From assembly GCF_900099925.1 (NCBI RefSeq), contig NZ_FNDE01000036.1, forward strand, positions 1 to 36,337: a DNA stretch of 36,337 nucleotides. The letters are read 5' to 3'. Position numbers and translations under genes: made by a program. The stretch's first letter is position 1. Every line of letters begins with the position of its first letter. The stretch comes from Aneurinibacillus thermoaerophilus. Its GTDB lineage: Bacteria; Bacillota; Bacilli; Aneurinibacillales; Aneurinibacillaceae. Below the pieces are notes generated by a model. That model made no database searches and was not told where the DNA came from. It saw nothing but the letters and a program-made list of their open reading frames with translations. Of this stretch, positions 16,201-27,379 are shown piece after piece.

Positions 16201-16537
16201 GGAGGAATCGCTCTACTATGAGACATTGAAACATAGCGGCGAACTTCCAATTATTGGGGTTAATACATTCCTGAATCCGAACGCGTCTGAAGAAGACTAT
16301 GAAATTGAACTTGCTCGTGCAACAGAGGAAGAGAAGGTTCAGCAGATCAACAACTTGCGCGCATTCCAGGAACGCAATAAAGATAAGGTGGGCCCTGCAC
16401 TCCAGCGTTTGAAAGAAGTGGCTCGCAGCGGCGGAAACATCTTCGCGGAGCTGATGGAAACGGTCAAAGTCGCAAGCTTGGGCCAGATCACCGGCGCGCT
16501 TTATGAAGTAGGCGGTCAGTACCGTAGGAATATGTAG
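13283..16537 (+). CDS. icmF: IcmF: fused isobutyryl-CoA mutase
   Basis: 1084 residues from ATG 13283, which follows AAGGAGGAG. Order of domains: a B12-binding domain (about 10-145) with DGH24DAS, the histidine that ligates cobalamin, and GGGGGVIV; a G-domain from about residue 200 with P-loop [41 protein letters not shown] and the base motif NKFE (E where many GTPases have D); a linker; then the TIM-barrel mutase domain with [35 protein letters not shown] and QTSGRSLH. It interconverts isobutyryl-CoA and n-butyryl-CoA with adenosylcobalamin; the G-domain guards cofactor loading. Length equals known IcmF proteins (about 1080-1090). A strong terminator follows, ending the acyl-CoA cluster. Confidence 0.93.
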   Translation: METNIYRPKHNVRFVTAASLFDGHDASINIMRRLLQASGVEVIHLGHNRSVEEVVNAAIQEDVQGIAVSSYQGGHVEYFKYIIDLLKEKGASHIKVFGGGGGVIVPSEIRELHEYGVTKIFSPDDGRKYGLQGMINYMIQQTDYPTPKEVEKEIHELKNRSWNAIGRLITLAEENVEKQDQEVATTLEKVNEMVKTVPVLGITGTGGAGKSSLTDELVRRYLEQYPDKTIAILSVDPSKQKTGGALLGDRIRMNAIHSPRVYMRSLATRKSHSELSQAIEDAINIVKAAGYDFIIVETSGIGQGDAGITQVCDVAMYVMTSEFGAPTQLEKIDMIDYADIIAINKFERRGSEDALRDVKKQWKRSRNLFDMKDEDVPVYGTIASQFNDPGTNILFVNLMRIISEKTGEEWPTTLDISKDRMSKKKYIIPSDRVHYLAEIANTVRQYNNFTEKQVQIARKLFQLNGTKEELAKQTGELATDLQKELDKLIAHYEEKLHPESKKILDNWKALKEAYQQDEFVTKVRDREIVTKLYTTSLSGTRIPKVSLPKFEDWGEILRWVMKENLPGHFPYTAGVFPFKRDGEDPKRQFAGEGTPERTNRRFHYLSKEDTAKRLSTAFDSVTLYGEDPDYRPDIYGKIGTSGVSVCTLDDMKKLYAGFDLCHPSTSVSMTINGPAPIILAMYMNTAIDQQMEKFRKENGREPNAEEAEQIKARTLQSVRGTVQADILKEDQGQNTCIFSTEFALKMMGDIQEYFIQNKVRNYYSVSISGYHIAEAGANPISQLAFTLANGFTYVEYYLSRGMHIDDFAPNLSFFFSNGLDPEYSVLGRVARRIWSTVMKYKYGANERSQKLKYHIQTSGRSLHAQEMDFNDIRTTLQALMALYDNCNSLHTNAYDEAITTPTENSVRRAMAIQMIITKELGLAKNENPLQGSFIIEELTDLVEEAVLAEFQRLSDRGGVLGAMETQYQRSKIQEESLYYETLKHSGELPIIGVNTFLNPNASEEDYEIELARATEEEKVQQINNLRAFQERNKDKVGPALQRLKEVARSGGNIFAELMETVKVASLGQITGALYEVGGQYRRNM

Positions 16538-16541
16538 AGTT

Positions 16542-16587
16542 GAAAGATGAGGGAAAAAGCACTGTCTTTTTCCCTTCGTCTTTTTTC
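16542..16587 (+). terminator. Strong terminator after icmF
   Basis: GAGGGAAAAAG pairs with CTTTTTCCCTTC around CACTGT, followed by GTCTTTTTTC. It separates the metabolic cluster from rpoE. Confidence 0.85.
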
Positions 16588-16619
16588 AGAGGGTAGAACT
16601 GCTCCGCCAAACATCCGTC

Positions 16620-16649
16620 TTGATTTTTGTGCATGAATTTGGTTAAAAT
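16620..16649 (+). promoter_or_regulatory. SigA-type promoter of rpoE
   Basis: TTGATT at 16620-16625 and TAAAAT at 16644-16649, 18 bases apart. It lies between the icmF terminator and the rpoE start. Confidence 0.5.
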
Positions 16650-16751
16650 AAGGAATGCTAAATAATAGGGTATAGTATGTCCGGGACGCGGTTTTGCGTC
16701 TTGTTTCTGAATCAAAGTTAAAGAAGGGAAGTGCCGAGGTTGGGCAATGCT

Positions 16752-19045
<2,294 letters not shown>

Positions 19046-19053
19046 TGAGTTTT

Positions 19054-19085
19054 AAAAGGGACGAGTTGTAAATTCGTCCCTTTTT
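19054..19085 (+). terminator. Terminator after pyrG
   Basis: GGGACGA at 19058-19064 pairs with TCGTCCC at 19074-19080, followed by TTTTT and preceded by AAAA. Confidence 0.85.
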
Positions 19086-19101
19086 ATCATTTGTGAAATA
19101 A

Positions 19102-19128
19102 GCAGGAATTTTTTATGTTTCCACGAAT
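19102..19128 (+). promoter_or_regulatory. SigH-like promoter of spo0F
   Basis: GCAGGAATT (19102-19110) fits the SigH -35 consensus RnAGGAwWW; 11 bases later CACGAAT (19122-19128) fits RnnGAAT except for the first base. spo0F is a SigH gene in B. subtilis. A weak Spo0A-box-like TTATGTCAAG lies near 19189. The leader of about 110 bases holds no other gene. Confidence 0.55.
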
Positions 19129-19240
19129 TTGTAAAATAAATGCTGAAACATAATCTCGTACATAGTTGCAGCAAGATTTACACAAGGTTTATGTCAAGTT
19201 TACGTAAGTTGCATGATTAAAGGGTGGAAGGGGGAGTAAC

Positions 19241-19606
19241 ATGAAAGACAAGAAAGTGTTAATTGTAGATGATCAGTATGGGATTCGTGTGCTGTTGTTT
19301 GAGGTATTTGGAAAAGAGGGGTATCAAACGTTCCAGGCCGCAAATGGAAAGCAGGCACTTGAGATTGTGATTCACGAGTCGCCGGATCTTGTCATTCTTG
19401 ATATGAAAATCCCTGGCATGGATGGACTTGAAATCTTAAAAGAAATTAAAAAAATTGCTCCTGATACGAAAGTCATTATGATGACAGCCTACGGCGAATT
19501 GGATATGATTAAAGAGGCGACAGAATTAGGAGCTTTGACGCATTTTACGAAGCCGTTTGATATTGATGAACTGCGGATGGCGGTTAATAAGCAACTCGCA
19601 TGCTAA
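19241..19606 (+). CDS. spo0F: Spo0F: sporulation phosphorelay response regulator
   Basis: A 121-residue single-domain receiver; ATG after AAGGGGGAG. Acidic pocket D10 and D11, phospho-acceptor D54 ([13 protein letters not shown]), T82 and K104 fall at exactly the residue numbers known for B. subtilis Spo0F. No output domain. It receives phosphate from sporulation kinases and hands it to Spo0B, leading to Spo0A~P. Position between pyrG and fba is the conserved one. The C-terminus ends in cysteine (NKQLAC). Confidence 0.95.
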   Translation: MKDKKVLIVDDQYGIRVLLFEVFGKEGYQTFQAANGKQALEIVIHESPDLVILDMKIPGMDGLEILKEIKKIAPDTKVIMMTAYGELDMIKEATELGALTHFTKPFDIDELRMAVNKQLAC

Positions 19607-19671
19607 TCCTGCATTGTGATATAATAAGCAATGTTTGAGAGTATGCACGAAAATAAGGAGGATTCTTACAT

Positions 19672-20535
19672 ATGCCATTAGTTTCGATGACAGAAATGTT
19701 AAATAAAGCCGTGGAAGGTAAATATGCAGTTGGTCAATTTAATCTGAATAATCTTGAATTTACCCAGGCTATCCTGCAAGCGGCGGAAGAAGAACAGTCT
19801 CCTGTCATCCTTGGAGTAAGTGAAGGTGCTGCTCGTTATATGGGCGGATTTAAATTGGTTGTGGCCATGGTAAAAGCTTTGATGGAAGAGTATAAAATAA
19901 CTGTGCCCGTGGCGATTCATCTTGACCATGGTTCTTCCTTTGAAAAATGCGTGGAAGCGATGTATGCAGGCTTTACATCCGTTATGATCGATGGTTCGCA
20001 CTATCCGCTCGCGGAAAATATTGCGCTCACGAAGCGTGTAGTGGATGTAGCGCACACACTCGGCGTATCGGTGGAAGCGGAATTGGGCCGCATCGGTGGC
20101 CAAGAGGACGATTTGATGGTAGAAGACGTGGAAGCAATGTACGCGGTTCCATCTGAATGTGAACAGCTTGTGCGTGAGACTGGTGTAGACTGCTTCGCAC
20201 CTGCGCTCGGCTCTGTACATGGACCTTACAAAGGCGAACCGAAGCTTGGTTTTGATAGAATGGAAGAGATTATGAAGCTGACCGGGGTTCCGCTTGTGCT
20301 GCATGGTGGTACAGGCATTCCAACAAAAGATATTCAGCGTGCGATTTCCCTTGGTACAGCAAAAATTAACGTGAATACGGAAAACCAAATCGCAGCTTCC
20401 AAGACCGTTCGTCAAATTCTAGAAGAAAAGCCCGAGTTGTACGACCCAAGAAAATATCTCGGTCCGGCGCGTGATACAATTAAAGAAACCGTTAAAGCGA
20501 AAATGCGCGAGTTCGGCAGCAGCCATAAAGCGTAA
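19672..20535 (+). CDS. fba: Fructose-1,6-bisphosphate aldolase, class II
   Basis: 287 residues, ATG 9 bases after AAGGAGGA. Zinc-dependent aldol cleavage of fructose-1,6-bisphosphate in glycolysis and gluconeogenesis. Metal ligands are in [14 protein letters not shown], with further histidines in [15 protein letters not shown] and [10 protein letters not shown]; the phosphate-binding loop [10 protein letters not shown] is near the end. Length matches B. subtilis FbaA (285). TATAAT at 19620-19625 may be its own -10, but the matching -35 is poor. It is followed by fsa and, further on, glpX, so the region holds three sugar-phosphate enzymes. Confidence 0.95.
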   Translation: MPLVSMTEMLNKAVEGKYAVGQFNLNNLEFTQAILQAAEEEQSPVILGVSEGAARYMGGFKLVVAMVKALMEEYKITVPVAIHLDHGSSFEKCVEAMYAGFTSVMIDGSHYPLAENIALTKRVVDVAHTLGVSVEAELGRIGGQEDDLMVEDVEAMYAVPSECEQLVRETGVDCFAPALGSVHGPYKGEPKLGFDRMEEIMKLTGVPLVLHGGTGIPTKDIQRAISLGTAKINVNTENQIAASKTVRQILEEKPELYDPRKYLGPARDTIKETVKAKMREFGSSHKA

Positions 20536-20577
20536 GCCGACTTTGCCAGCATGGAACGGAAACAGAAGGAGTGCATT

Positions 20578-21225
20578 ATGAAATTTTTTATTGATACAGC
20601 CAATGTAAACGAAATTCGTGAAGTAAACGAATGGGGCGTATTGGCCGGTGTTACAACTAACCCGTCTCTTGTGGCAAAGGAAGGGCGTGACTTTGAAGAA
20701 ACGCTGAAAGAGATCATTGATATTGTCGATGGCCCGATCAGCGCGGAAGTCATTAGCCTGGATGCTGAAGGTATGATCGAAGAAGGTGAAAAGCTCGCTT
20801 CGCTTTCTAAAAATATCGTGATCAAAGTACCGATGACGATAGAGGGCTTAAAAGCCGTAAAATATTTTACAAAGAAGAAGATCAAAACAAACGTAACGCT
20901 CGTATTCTCTGCGACTCAGGCATTGCTTGCCGCGCGCGCAGGCGCAACATACGTTTCTCCGTTCCTTGGGCGTTTGGACGACATCTCACATGAAGGTTTG
21001 CAGCTAATTAAGGATATCTCTCAGATCTTTAGCGTCCACAACATTGAAACAGAGATCATTTCGGCGAGCGTTCGTCATCCGCTGCATGTAGTAGAGTGTG
21101 CGAAGATGGGGGCGGACATTGCCACAATTCCGTACAAGATTTTCAAACAAATGGTGCAGCACCCGCTTACGGATATTGGAATTGAACGCTTTCTTGCCGA
21201 CTGGGAAAAAGCGCAACAAAAATAA
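20578..21225 (+). CDS. fsa: Transaldolase / fructose-6-phosphate aldolase-like
   Basis: 215 residues from ATG 20578 ([13 protein letters not shown]), which follows AGAAGGAG; nine in-frame codons upstream are rejected. Small TalC/FSA-type (alpha-beta)8 barrel: [13 protein letters not shown], Schiff-base lysine K83 in NIVIKVPMT, then [20 protein letters not shown] and SPFLGRLDD. In B. subtilis the neighbour YwjH is a transaldolase. It shuffles three-carbon units between sugar phosphates; from sequence alone, transaldolase and F6P aldolase activity are hard to separate. A terminator follows directly. Confidence 0.9.
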   Translation: MKFFIDTANVNEIREVNEWGVLAGVTTNPSLVAKEGRDFEETLKEIIDIVDGPISAEVISLDAEGMIEEGEKLASLSKNIVIKVPMTIEGLKAVKYFTKKKIKTNVTLVFSATQALLAARAGATYVSPFLGRLDDISHEGLQLIKDISQIFSVHNIETEIISASVRHPLHVVECAKMGADIATIPYKIFKQMVQHPLTDIGIERFLADWEKAQQK

Positions 21226-21236
21226 TAACGGAAAGA

Positions 21237-21275
21237 AGCACCTTTTCAAAAATTGTGTTAGAAAAGGTGCTTTTT
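21237..21275 (+). terminator. Terminator between fsa and murA
   Basis: AGCACCTTTTC at 21237-21247 pairs with GAAAAGGTGCT at 21261-21271, followed by TTTT. It ends only about 25 bases before murA, so murA may depend on read-through or on an unseen promoter. Confidence 0.8.
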
Positions 21276-21300
21276 CCCGTTGAGTAAGGGGAATCAAACT

Positions 21301-22569
21301 GTGGAAAAATTGTTCATTAGAGGCGGACAAAAGCTTGCGGGCAGAATCCAAATCAGCGGAGCAAAGAACAGCGCGGTTGCGCTAATTCCTGCGGCGATTT
21401 TGGCCGATGGGGAAGTGATTTTGGACAATGTGCCCGATATTAGTGATGTCCATATCTATAGCGAAATTCTGCAGGACTTAGGCGCGGTAGTAGAGCGTGA
21501 CAACGATACACTGCGCATTGATTCCCGCCATATAGAAGCGAAACCAATGCCCAATGGAAAAGTAAAAGAGCTGCGTGCTTCCTATTATTTGATGGGAGCA
21601 ATGCTGGGCAGGTTTGGACAGGCGACGGTTGGCATGCCAGGTGGATGCAATCTTGGTCCCCGCCCGATTGACCAGCACATTAAAGGATTTGAAGCGTTGG
21701 GAGCAACTCTTTTCCATAAGCATGGCGCTTTACATATTGAAGCGAAACAATTGGTCGGTAACAAAATCTTTCTAGATGTGGTCAGCGTCGGGGCAACCAT
21801 TAATATTATGCTGGCTGCGTGTCGAGCAAAAGGTAAAACCGTGATTGAAAACGCAGCGAAAGAGCCCGAAATTATTGATGTCGCAACGCTGTTAAACGCC
21901 ATGGGTGCAAATATTAAAGGCGCTGGGACGGACGTAATTCGGATCGAAGGTACGAAAAATCTTCATGGGTGCCGTCATTCTATTATCCCCGACCGGATTG
22001 AAGCCGGAACATACATGATCTTTGCCGCAGCGACAGGTGGTGATGTCGTCATCGACAATATTATTCCCCGACATCTTGAATCCCTTATCGCCAAATTGCG
22101 GGAGATGAACGTCAGGGTGGAAGAAGACGATGATGCCGTTCGCGTCATTGGTAATGAGAAGTATGAAGCGATTGATATAAGAACTCTTCCTTATCCTGGA
22201 TTTGCTACGGATCTTCAGCAGCCTATCACCTCTCTTTTAACAGCAGCTTCAGGTACCAGTATTGTGACAGATAACATCTATCACACAAGGTTTAAGCATG
22301 TGGACCATTTATTAAATATGGGTGCGAAAATTAAAGTAGAGGGACGTTCGGCTGTCATTGAGGGAAGGACGCTACTTACAGGCACCAGGGTAACAGCGAC
22401 TGACTTGCGCGCTGGAGCAGCCCTTATTGTGGCCGGATTAATGGCCGAGGGCGTTACGGAAATTACTGGGGTACACCATATTGATCGCGGATATGCTAAC
22501 CTTGAAGAGAAGTTAAGAAGTTTGGGTGCCGATATGTGGCGCGAGAAACCGATAAAAAGTGCTTACTAA
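21301..22569 (+). CDS. murA: UDP-N-acetylglucosamine 1-carboxyvinyltransferase
   Basis: 422 residues from GTG 21301, 9 bases after AAGGGG; the TTG at 21280 lies in the terminator tail and is less likely. First committed step of peptidoglycan synthesis: transfer of enolpyruvate from PEP to UDP-GlcNAc. The active-site cysteine is C116 in [14 protein letters not shown] (fosfomycin target; sensitive form keeps Cys). [16 protein letters not shown] opens the fold. Firmicutes usually carry two murA genes; position beside fba and rho points to the MurAB/MurZ copy of B. subtilis. Confidence 0.94.
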   Translation: MEKLFIRGGQKLAGRIQISGAKNSAVALIPAAILADGEVILDNVPDISDVHIYSEILQDLGAVVERDNDTLRIDSRHIEAKPMPNGKVKELRASYYLMGAMLGRFGQATVGMPGGCNLGPRPIDQHIKGFEALGATLFHKHGALHIEAKQLVGNKIFLDVVSVGATINIMLAACRAKGKTVIENAAKEPEIIDVATLLNAMGANIKGAGTDVIRIEGTKNLHGCRHSIIPDRIEAGTYMIFAAATGGDVVIDNIIPRHLESLIAKLREMNVRVEEDDDAVRVIGNEKYEAIDIRTLPYPGFATDLQQPITSLLTAASGTSIVTDNIYHTRFKHVDHLLNMGAKIKVEGRSAVIEGRTLLTGTRVTATDLRAGAALIVAGLMAEGVTEITGVHHIDRGYANLEEKLRSLGADMWREKPIKSAY

Positions 22570-22588
22570 GAAATAGGAGATGAAAAGT

Positions 22589-23557
22589 ATGGAACGCAGT
22601 TTAACTCTTGAATTGGTACGTGTAACAGAAGCGGCGGCTTTGGCATCCGCGCGCTGGATGGGACGCGGAAAAAAAGAAGAGGCTGACGAAGCCGCTACAT
22701 CTGCTATGCGCGCTGTGTTTGACACCGTGCCGATGCAAGGAACAGTTGTCATTGGCGAGGGTGAAATGGATGAGGCGCCGATGCTGTATATTGGGGAAAA
22801 GTTGGGCCAGGGCATTGGCCCGGAAGTGGACGTGGCTGTGGACCCGCTGGAAGGCACGAACATCGTTGCCAAAGGAACGTGGAACGCACTTACTGTGCTT
22901 GCGGTAGCTGATCGCGGAAATCTGCTGCATGCGCCTGACATGTATATGGAGAAGCTGGCGGTAGGTCCGAAAGCGGCGGGAAAGGTTGACATTGATGCGC
23001 CGATTATCGACAATTTAAAAGCGGTGGCGCAGGCGAATGGCAAAGACATTAGCGATCTTGTAGCATGTGTAATGGATCGTGAACGTCACGCGAAAATCAT
23101 CCAAGAAATTCGCGAAGCTGGCGCTCGAATTAAGCTGATTTCTGATGGAGACGTGGCCGGCGCCATTAATACAGCGTTTGAGCATACTGGTGTGGATATT
23201 TTATTCGGTATCGGCGGCGCACCGGAAGGGGTTATCGCGGCAGTGGCGCTGAAATGTCTTGGCGGTGACTTCCAGGGACGTCTTGTTCCGTATGATGAAG
23301 CGGAATATGAGCGCTGTAAAAAGATGGGACTAAAAAATCCGAAGCAGGTGCTTCGTATGGAAGATCTTGTAAAAGGCGACGATTGTATTTTCGCAGCGAC
23401 GGGTGTTACGGATGGCGAATTGTTGAAAGGCGTGCGTTTTGACGGTACGAAAGCTGTTACCCAATCGATTGTTATGCGTGCAAAATCAGGAACGGTTCGT
23501 TTCATCGAGGGTCAGCATCGTCTTGAACGCAAACCGCAATTTGTTATGAAAGACTAA
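22589..23557 (+). CDS. glpX: Fructose-1,6-bisphosphatase, class II
   Basis: 322 residues from ATG 22589, 9 bases after AGGAG (an ATG at 22580 overlaps the ribosome site). Removes the 1-phosphate of fructose-1,6-bisphosphate. Metal-binding parts: [13 protein letters not shown] and [25 protein letters not shown] and [12 protein letters not shown] are family signatures. Normal length. It works against glycolysis, so together with fba and fsa it suits gluconeogenesis, which also fits the nearby fatty-acid genes. Lies 19 bases after murA, so the two are probably one transcript. Confidence 0.93.
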   Translation: MERSLTLELVRVTEAAALASARWMGRGKKEEADEAATSAMRAVFDTVPMQGTVVIGEGEMDEAPMLYIGEKLGQGIGPEVDVAVDPLEGTNIVAKGTWNALTVLAVADRGNLLHAPDMYMEKLAVGPKAAGKVDIDAPIIDNLKAVAQANGKDISDLVACVMDRERHAKIIQEIREAGARIKLISDGDVAGAINTAFEHTGVDILFGIGGAPEGVIAAVALKCLGGDFQGRLVPYDEAEYERCKKMGLKNPKQVLRMEDLVKGDDCIFAATGVTDGELLKGVRFDGTKAVTQSIVMRAKSGTVRFIEGQHRLERKPQFVMKD

Positions 23558-23618
23558 TAGAATTCCAAATCGGATACAATGAAGATTAATTAAGAAAAGT
23601 GTGGTGTTTGAGCATTAT

Positions 23619-24899
23619 ATGGAAATGAACCTTGCGCAATTAGAAGAAATGAAGTTAACGGAACTCTATAAGCTGGCGAGAGAATACCAGATTCCTTATT
23701 ATGGAACATTCAAGAAACGAGAACTAATTTTTGCGATTTTGCAAGCGCAGGCAGAGCGGCAAGGTCACATGTTTATGGAAGGGGTGCTGGATACGCACCC
23801 CGACGGCTTTGGCTTCTTACGTCCTATCAATTATCTTCCAAGCGCGGAGGATATATATATTTCGGCTTCGCAAATCCGGCGCTTTGATTTACGAACCGGC
23901 GACAAAGTATCAGGGAAGGTAAGGCCGCCGAAAGAAAATGAGCGGTATTTCGGATTGCTGCATGTTGACGCGGTCAACGGCGAGCCTCCAGAAACCTCAC
24001 CCGAACGTTTGCATTTCCCGGCGCTAACGCCTCTTTATCCTCAGAAGAAGATGGTGCTCGAAACATCGCCTACCAGCATTTCTTCCCGTATTATTGATTT
24101 AATAGCGCCTGTCGGCTTCGGACAGCGCGGGCTGATTGTTGCTCCTCCGAAAGCCGGGAAAACGGTGTTGTTGAAAGAAATCGCGAACAGCATCGCAACC
24201 AACCATCCTCAAGTCGAATTGATTGTTCTACTAATTGATGAGAGACCGGAAGAAGTAACTGATATGCAGCGCTCAGTCAAAGGGGAAGTCGTAAGTTCCA
24301 CATTTGACGAATTACCGGAAAATCATATTAAGGTGGCCGAACTTGTGCTGGAGCGCGCCCTGCGCCTAGTTGAGCACAAAAAAGATGTAGTTATCCTGTT
24401 GGACAGTATTACCCGTTTGGCGCGCGCGTACAACCTAACCGTGCCGGCGAGTGGACGTACGTTGTCCGGGGGTATCGATCCTGCTGCATTCCACCGTCCG
24501 AAGCGATTCTTTGGATCGGCGCGGAACGTGGAAGAAGGCGGCAGCCTGACGATTCTTGCCACCGCGCTCGTAGAGACGGGTTCGCGCATGGATGACGTAA
24601 TCTATGAGGAATTTAAAGGTACGGGTAATATGGAACTTCACCTGGATCGCAAGCTGGCCGAGCGCCGCGTGTATCCGGCGATTGACATCCGCCGTTCCGG
24701 CACACGCCGCGAGGAATTGTTATTCAGCAAAGAAGAGCTTGATAAAATCTGGGCGCTCCGCAAATTTATTCATGATAACAATGACTTCACCGAAGCCTTC
24801 ATTAAAAAGCTTAGCGAAACGAAAACCAACCAGGAATTTCTTGATTCTCTTGTACTTGATGACATTAAAAAAATAGGCGCAACTAAAGCGCGGGCTTAA
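23619..24899 (+). CDS. rho: Transcription termination factor Rho
   Basis: Start at ATG 23619 ([20 protein letters not shown]) is preferred because it aligns with B. subtilis Rho and gives 426 residues (427 there); the GTG at 23601 is also in frame, and neither has a strong ribosome site. Domains: N-terminal helical SAP-like part, cold-shock RNA-binding domain with [15 protein letters not shown], then the RecA-like motor with P-loop [13 protein letters not shown], Walker [17 protein letters not shown], and R-loop [17 protein letters not shown]. No acidic or repeat insertion between domains, unlike some Firmicutes. Hexameric helicase that ends untranslated transcripts. Confidence 0.94.
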   Translation: MEMNLAQLEEMKLTELYKLAREYQIPYYGTFKKRELIFAILQAQAERQGHMFMEGVLDTHPDGFGFLRPINYLPSAEDIYISASQIRRFDLRTGDKVSGKVRPPKENERYFGLLHVDAVNGEPPETSPERLHFPALTPLYPQKKMVLETSPTSISSRIIDLIAPVGFGQRGLIVAPPKAGKTVLLKEIANSIATNHPQVELIVLLIDERPEEVTDMQRSVKGEVVSSTFDELPENHIKVAELVLERALRLVEHKKDVVILLDSITRLARAYNLTVPASGRTLSGGIDPAAFHRPKRFFGSARNVEEGGSLTILATALVETGSRMDDVIYEEFKGTGNMELHLDRKLAERRVYPAIDIRRSGTRREELLFSKEELDKIWALRKFIHDNNDFTEAFIKKLSETKTNQEFLDSLVLDDIKKIGATKARA

Positions 24900-24941
24900 T
24901 TATAGATTCGATGCAAACTTTCTGAAGTACAGGCAGGAAAA

Positions 24942-24971
24942 ACTCGCGAGGCGTGCCCGCGGGTTTTTTTA
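24942..24971 (+). terminator. Terminator after rho
   Basis: ACTCGCG at 24942-24948 pairs with CGCGGGT at 24958-24964 (one wobble), followed by seven T. Confidence 0.8.
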
Positions 24972-25024
24972 TTATATTCAACCTGGTTCGTTCATAGGAT
25001 TGTACAAGAAAGGAGACAAGAAGT

Positions 25025-25810
25025 ATGAACGAACTTCAGGCGATGATTCTTGGGATGATTCAAGGATTGACGGAATTTCTCCCCATTAGCAGCACCGGAC
25101 ATTTATATCTTGGACGGCATCTTTTTGGGTTGGATGAGGCCGGATTGTTTCTGGATACGATGCTGCATATCGGCACTTTATTTGCCGTGCTGGCAGTTTA
25201 TGGAGACGACGTGGTTGAAATGTTAAAAAGACCGTTTAGCCGTTTGATGGGCCTTTTGCTGGTCGGAACCATTCCGGCAGCAGGGGCAGGGCTTTTATTT
25301 GAAGACTTTTTTGAAGAGATTTCCCGTACTGGCGTAACGATAGGCTATGAGTTTCTTCTGACGGGAGCTATACTCTGGATGGCGGAACGGTGGAAAGATA
25401 AGGAGGGAGCGCCGATTGAGAACATTACATACAGGGATGCTTTGTTTATCGGCTGCTTTCAGGCGGCGGCCATTATGCCTGCACTGTCGAGATCAGGGCT
25501 TACAATCGCTGCTTCATTGTTCCGCGGTATAAATCGGGAGGCATCTGCACGTTTTTCTTTCCTGCTTTCGTTGCCAGCGATTGGAGGCGGGGTTATGCTG
25601 CAGGGAGCTAAGCTGTTTAGCGGGGAAGGCAGAGAGGCAATTGGCCTGTCTCCGCTTCTTCTTGGTGCGTTGTTTTCCGCCGTATTTGGTTATCTTGCCG
25701 TGCGCTGGATGAGAGGTTTACTGAAGCGAGGTTCACTCCGCCCGTTTGCGATATATGTCTGGATATTGGGGTTATTGATTATCGGGGCGCAGTGGTTTGG
25801 AGTATTTTAG
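25025..25810 (+). CDS. uppP: Undecaprenyl-diphosphatase (UppP/BacA)
   Basis: 261 residues, ATG after AAGGAGAC. Integral membrane phosphatase that recycles undecaprenyl diphosphate, the lipid carrier for wall polymers; overproduction gives bacitracin resistance. Both signatures are present: QGLTEFLPISSTGHL at residues 13-27 and ALSRSGLTIAASLFRG (second motif, with MPALSRSG where PGxSRSG is usual). About seven hydrophobic helices. It lies between rho and a convergent K+ channel gene. It is not part of the conserved B. subtilis order at this point, so it is an insertion into the syntenic block. Confidence 0.92.
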   Translation: MNELQAMILGMIQGLTEFLPISSTGHLYLGRHLFGLDEAGLFLDTMLHIGTLFAVLAVYGDDVVEMLKRPFSRLMGLLLVGTIPAAGAGLLFEDFFEEISRTGVTIGYEFLLTGAILWMAERWKDKEGAPIENITYRDALFIGCFQAAAIMPALSRSGLTIAASLFRGINREASARFSFLLSLPAIGGGVMLQGAKLFSGEGREAIGLSPLLLGALFSAVFGYLAVRWMRGLLKRGSLRPFAIYVWILGLLIIGAQWFGVF

Positions 25811-25838
25811 AAGCGGTTGCCAAAAACCTCTCAAAATT

Positions 25839-27209
25839 CTATCCGATCATGATTTTACCCTCAGAATAGCGAAAGCGCCGTTTTTTGCGATCCAAGCTCA
25901 GCGCGAATGCGACAGTAAGCGGTCCGACGCGTCCTGCGAACATGACAATCGACAATAGAATCTTGCCAAACATTGTAAGATGAGGGGTCAGTCCCATTGA
26001 TAATCCGACCGTGCCGAAGGCGGACGTCGTTTCAAAAAGAATGGTAAGAAATTCGCTCTGCTTTTCGGTAATGCATAGAATCATGGTTACGCTAATGACG
26101 AGAAGGACAGATGCCATAGTTATTGTTAGCGCTTTATACACCTTATCTTCGTCCACTCGTTGCCTGAAAAACACAACATCCCCCTCGCCGCGGATCATTG
26201 CCCACACGGCTCCAAGCAGTGTCATGAACGTTGTCGTCTTGATACCACCGCCGGTGGAACCGGGCGAGGCGCCGATGAACATCAGGATAATAATGAAAAA
26301 TAAGGACGCTTGATGGAGATCGCCAATCGGCAACGAATTCATACCTTCTGTACGTGCTACGACCGATTGGAAAAACGCGCTCAGAATTTTACCCGTCCAG
26401 CTGAGCGGCCCCATTGTTTTCGGGTTGTTGTATTCAATGCTAAAGATGACGAAGGCACCGATAAGAATTAAGAATGCGGAAGCCGTAAGTACGACTTTGG
26501 TATGCATGGAAAGCTTTTTTCTTTTGCGAAGCTCGACAAGCTCCGCGATAACAATGAAGCCGATACCACCGGAAATGACCAGCAACATAATTACGATATT
26601 GATAACCGGATCGCTGACGTACCCGGTCATGCTTTTAAAGCCGCCCAATATATCGAAGCCGGCATTGTTAAAGCTAGATATGGCGTGGAAAATCCCAAGA
26701 TACAAGGCGTGTGACCAATCGTAATCGAACGACCAGCGCAACGCCAACAAAATGGCACCCGCCGTTTCAAATATGAAAGTAAACAATACCACGTTTTTAA
26801 CGAGCCGCACCATTCCCTCTAAGTTTATTTGGTTCATTGATTCCTGAATCAGGATGCGCTGGCGCAGTGAAATTTTTCTTCCCAGCAGAAGCGTCACAAG
26901 TGTGGCAAATGTCATAAACCCCAGCCCGCCAACCTGAATCATAGCCAGAATTGTGAGCTGGCCGAACAGAGTAAACGTTGTTCCGGTATCGACAACTACC
27001 AAGCCAGTCACACAGGTAGCGGAAGTGGCCGTAAAAAGAGCGTCTACAAATGGAAGCCCTTGCCCATCAACAGTGGCGACAGGCAGTGTGAGAAGAAACG
27101 CTCCAAGGAAAATAATGGAGGCAAATCCGATAACGAGAATTCTGGCCGGGCTTATGATATTGGGTGAGAAAGATGTTTTGCCTTTGCGGGGCTGCTGCGG
27201 TATTTGCAT
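25839..27209 (-). CDS. Ktr/Trk potassium uptake channel subunit
   Basis: 456 residues on the minus strand; ATG after AAGGAAGG. Four repeated M1-P-M2 units of the superfamily of K+ transporters are visible by their filter loops: SATCVTGLVV, SSFNNAGFD, GASPGSTGGGIKTTT and SAFGTVGLSMGLTP. The conserved glycine in each loop lines the K+ path. Length and the short basic C-terminus fit KtrB/KtrD (about 445-450). KtrB needs a cytosolic ring protein KtrA/KtrC; no such gene is nearby, so the partner is encoded elsewhere. Converges with uppP, sharing only 28 bases between stops. Confidence 0.9.
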   Translation of the reverse strand: MQIPQQPRKGKTSFSPNIISPARILVIGFASIIFLGAFLLTLPVATVDGQGLPFVDALFTATSATCVTGLVVVDTGTTFTLFGQLTILAMIQVGGLGFMTFATLVTLLLGRKISLRQRILIQESMNQINLEGMVRLVKNVVLFTFIFETAGAILLALRWSFDYDWSHALYLGIFHAISSFNNAGFDILGGFKSMTGYVSDPVINIVIMLLVISGGIGFIVIAELVELRKRKKLSMHTKVVLTASAFLILIGAFVIFSIEYNNPKTMGPLSWTGKILSAFFQSVVARTEGMNSLPIGDLHQASLFFIIILMFIGASPGSTGGGIKTTTFMTLLGAVWAMIRGEGDVVFFRQRVDEDKVYKALTITMASVLLVISVTMILCITEKQSEFLTILFETTSAFGTVGLSMGLTPHLTMFGKILLSIVMFAGRVGPLTVAFALSLDRKKRRFRYSEGKIMIG

Positions 27210-27260
27210 TCGCGCCTACCTTCCTTTCCGGTTCATTGCCTGTTTTAGCAAGCTAATCTT

Positions 27261-27288
27261 ATTATAGAGAATTCCTTTTAGAGCACAA
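27261..27288 (-). promoter_or_regulatory. Promoter of the K+ channel gene
   Basis: On the minus strand TTGTGC (27283-27288) and TATAAT (27261-27266) are 16 bases apart. It stands back to back with the next promoter, only a few bases away. Confidence 0.5.
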
Positions 27289-27291
27289 TCT

Positions 27292-27321
27292 TTGACTTTT
27301 TGATTCGTCGTGAATTATAAT
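27292..27321 (+). promoter_or_regulatory. Promoter of the radical SAM gene
   Basis: TTGACT at 27292-27297 and TATAAT at 27316-27321, 18 bases apart. The -35 region CTTTGACTTTTTG is identical to that of prfA at 30351. Confidence 0.6.
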
Positions 27322-27379
27322 ATTTCGGATGTAGCGACCCTTTGTGCTTGCGAACGAATTAGATAAGGAGCTTTGATAT

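Noticed and set aside
19699-20415. 238-codon minus-strand frame
   Set aside because: Antisense to fba; no start signal or family resemblance.
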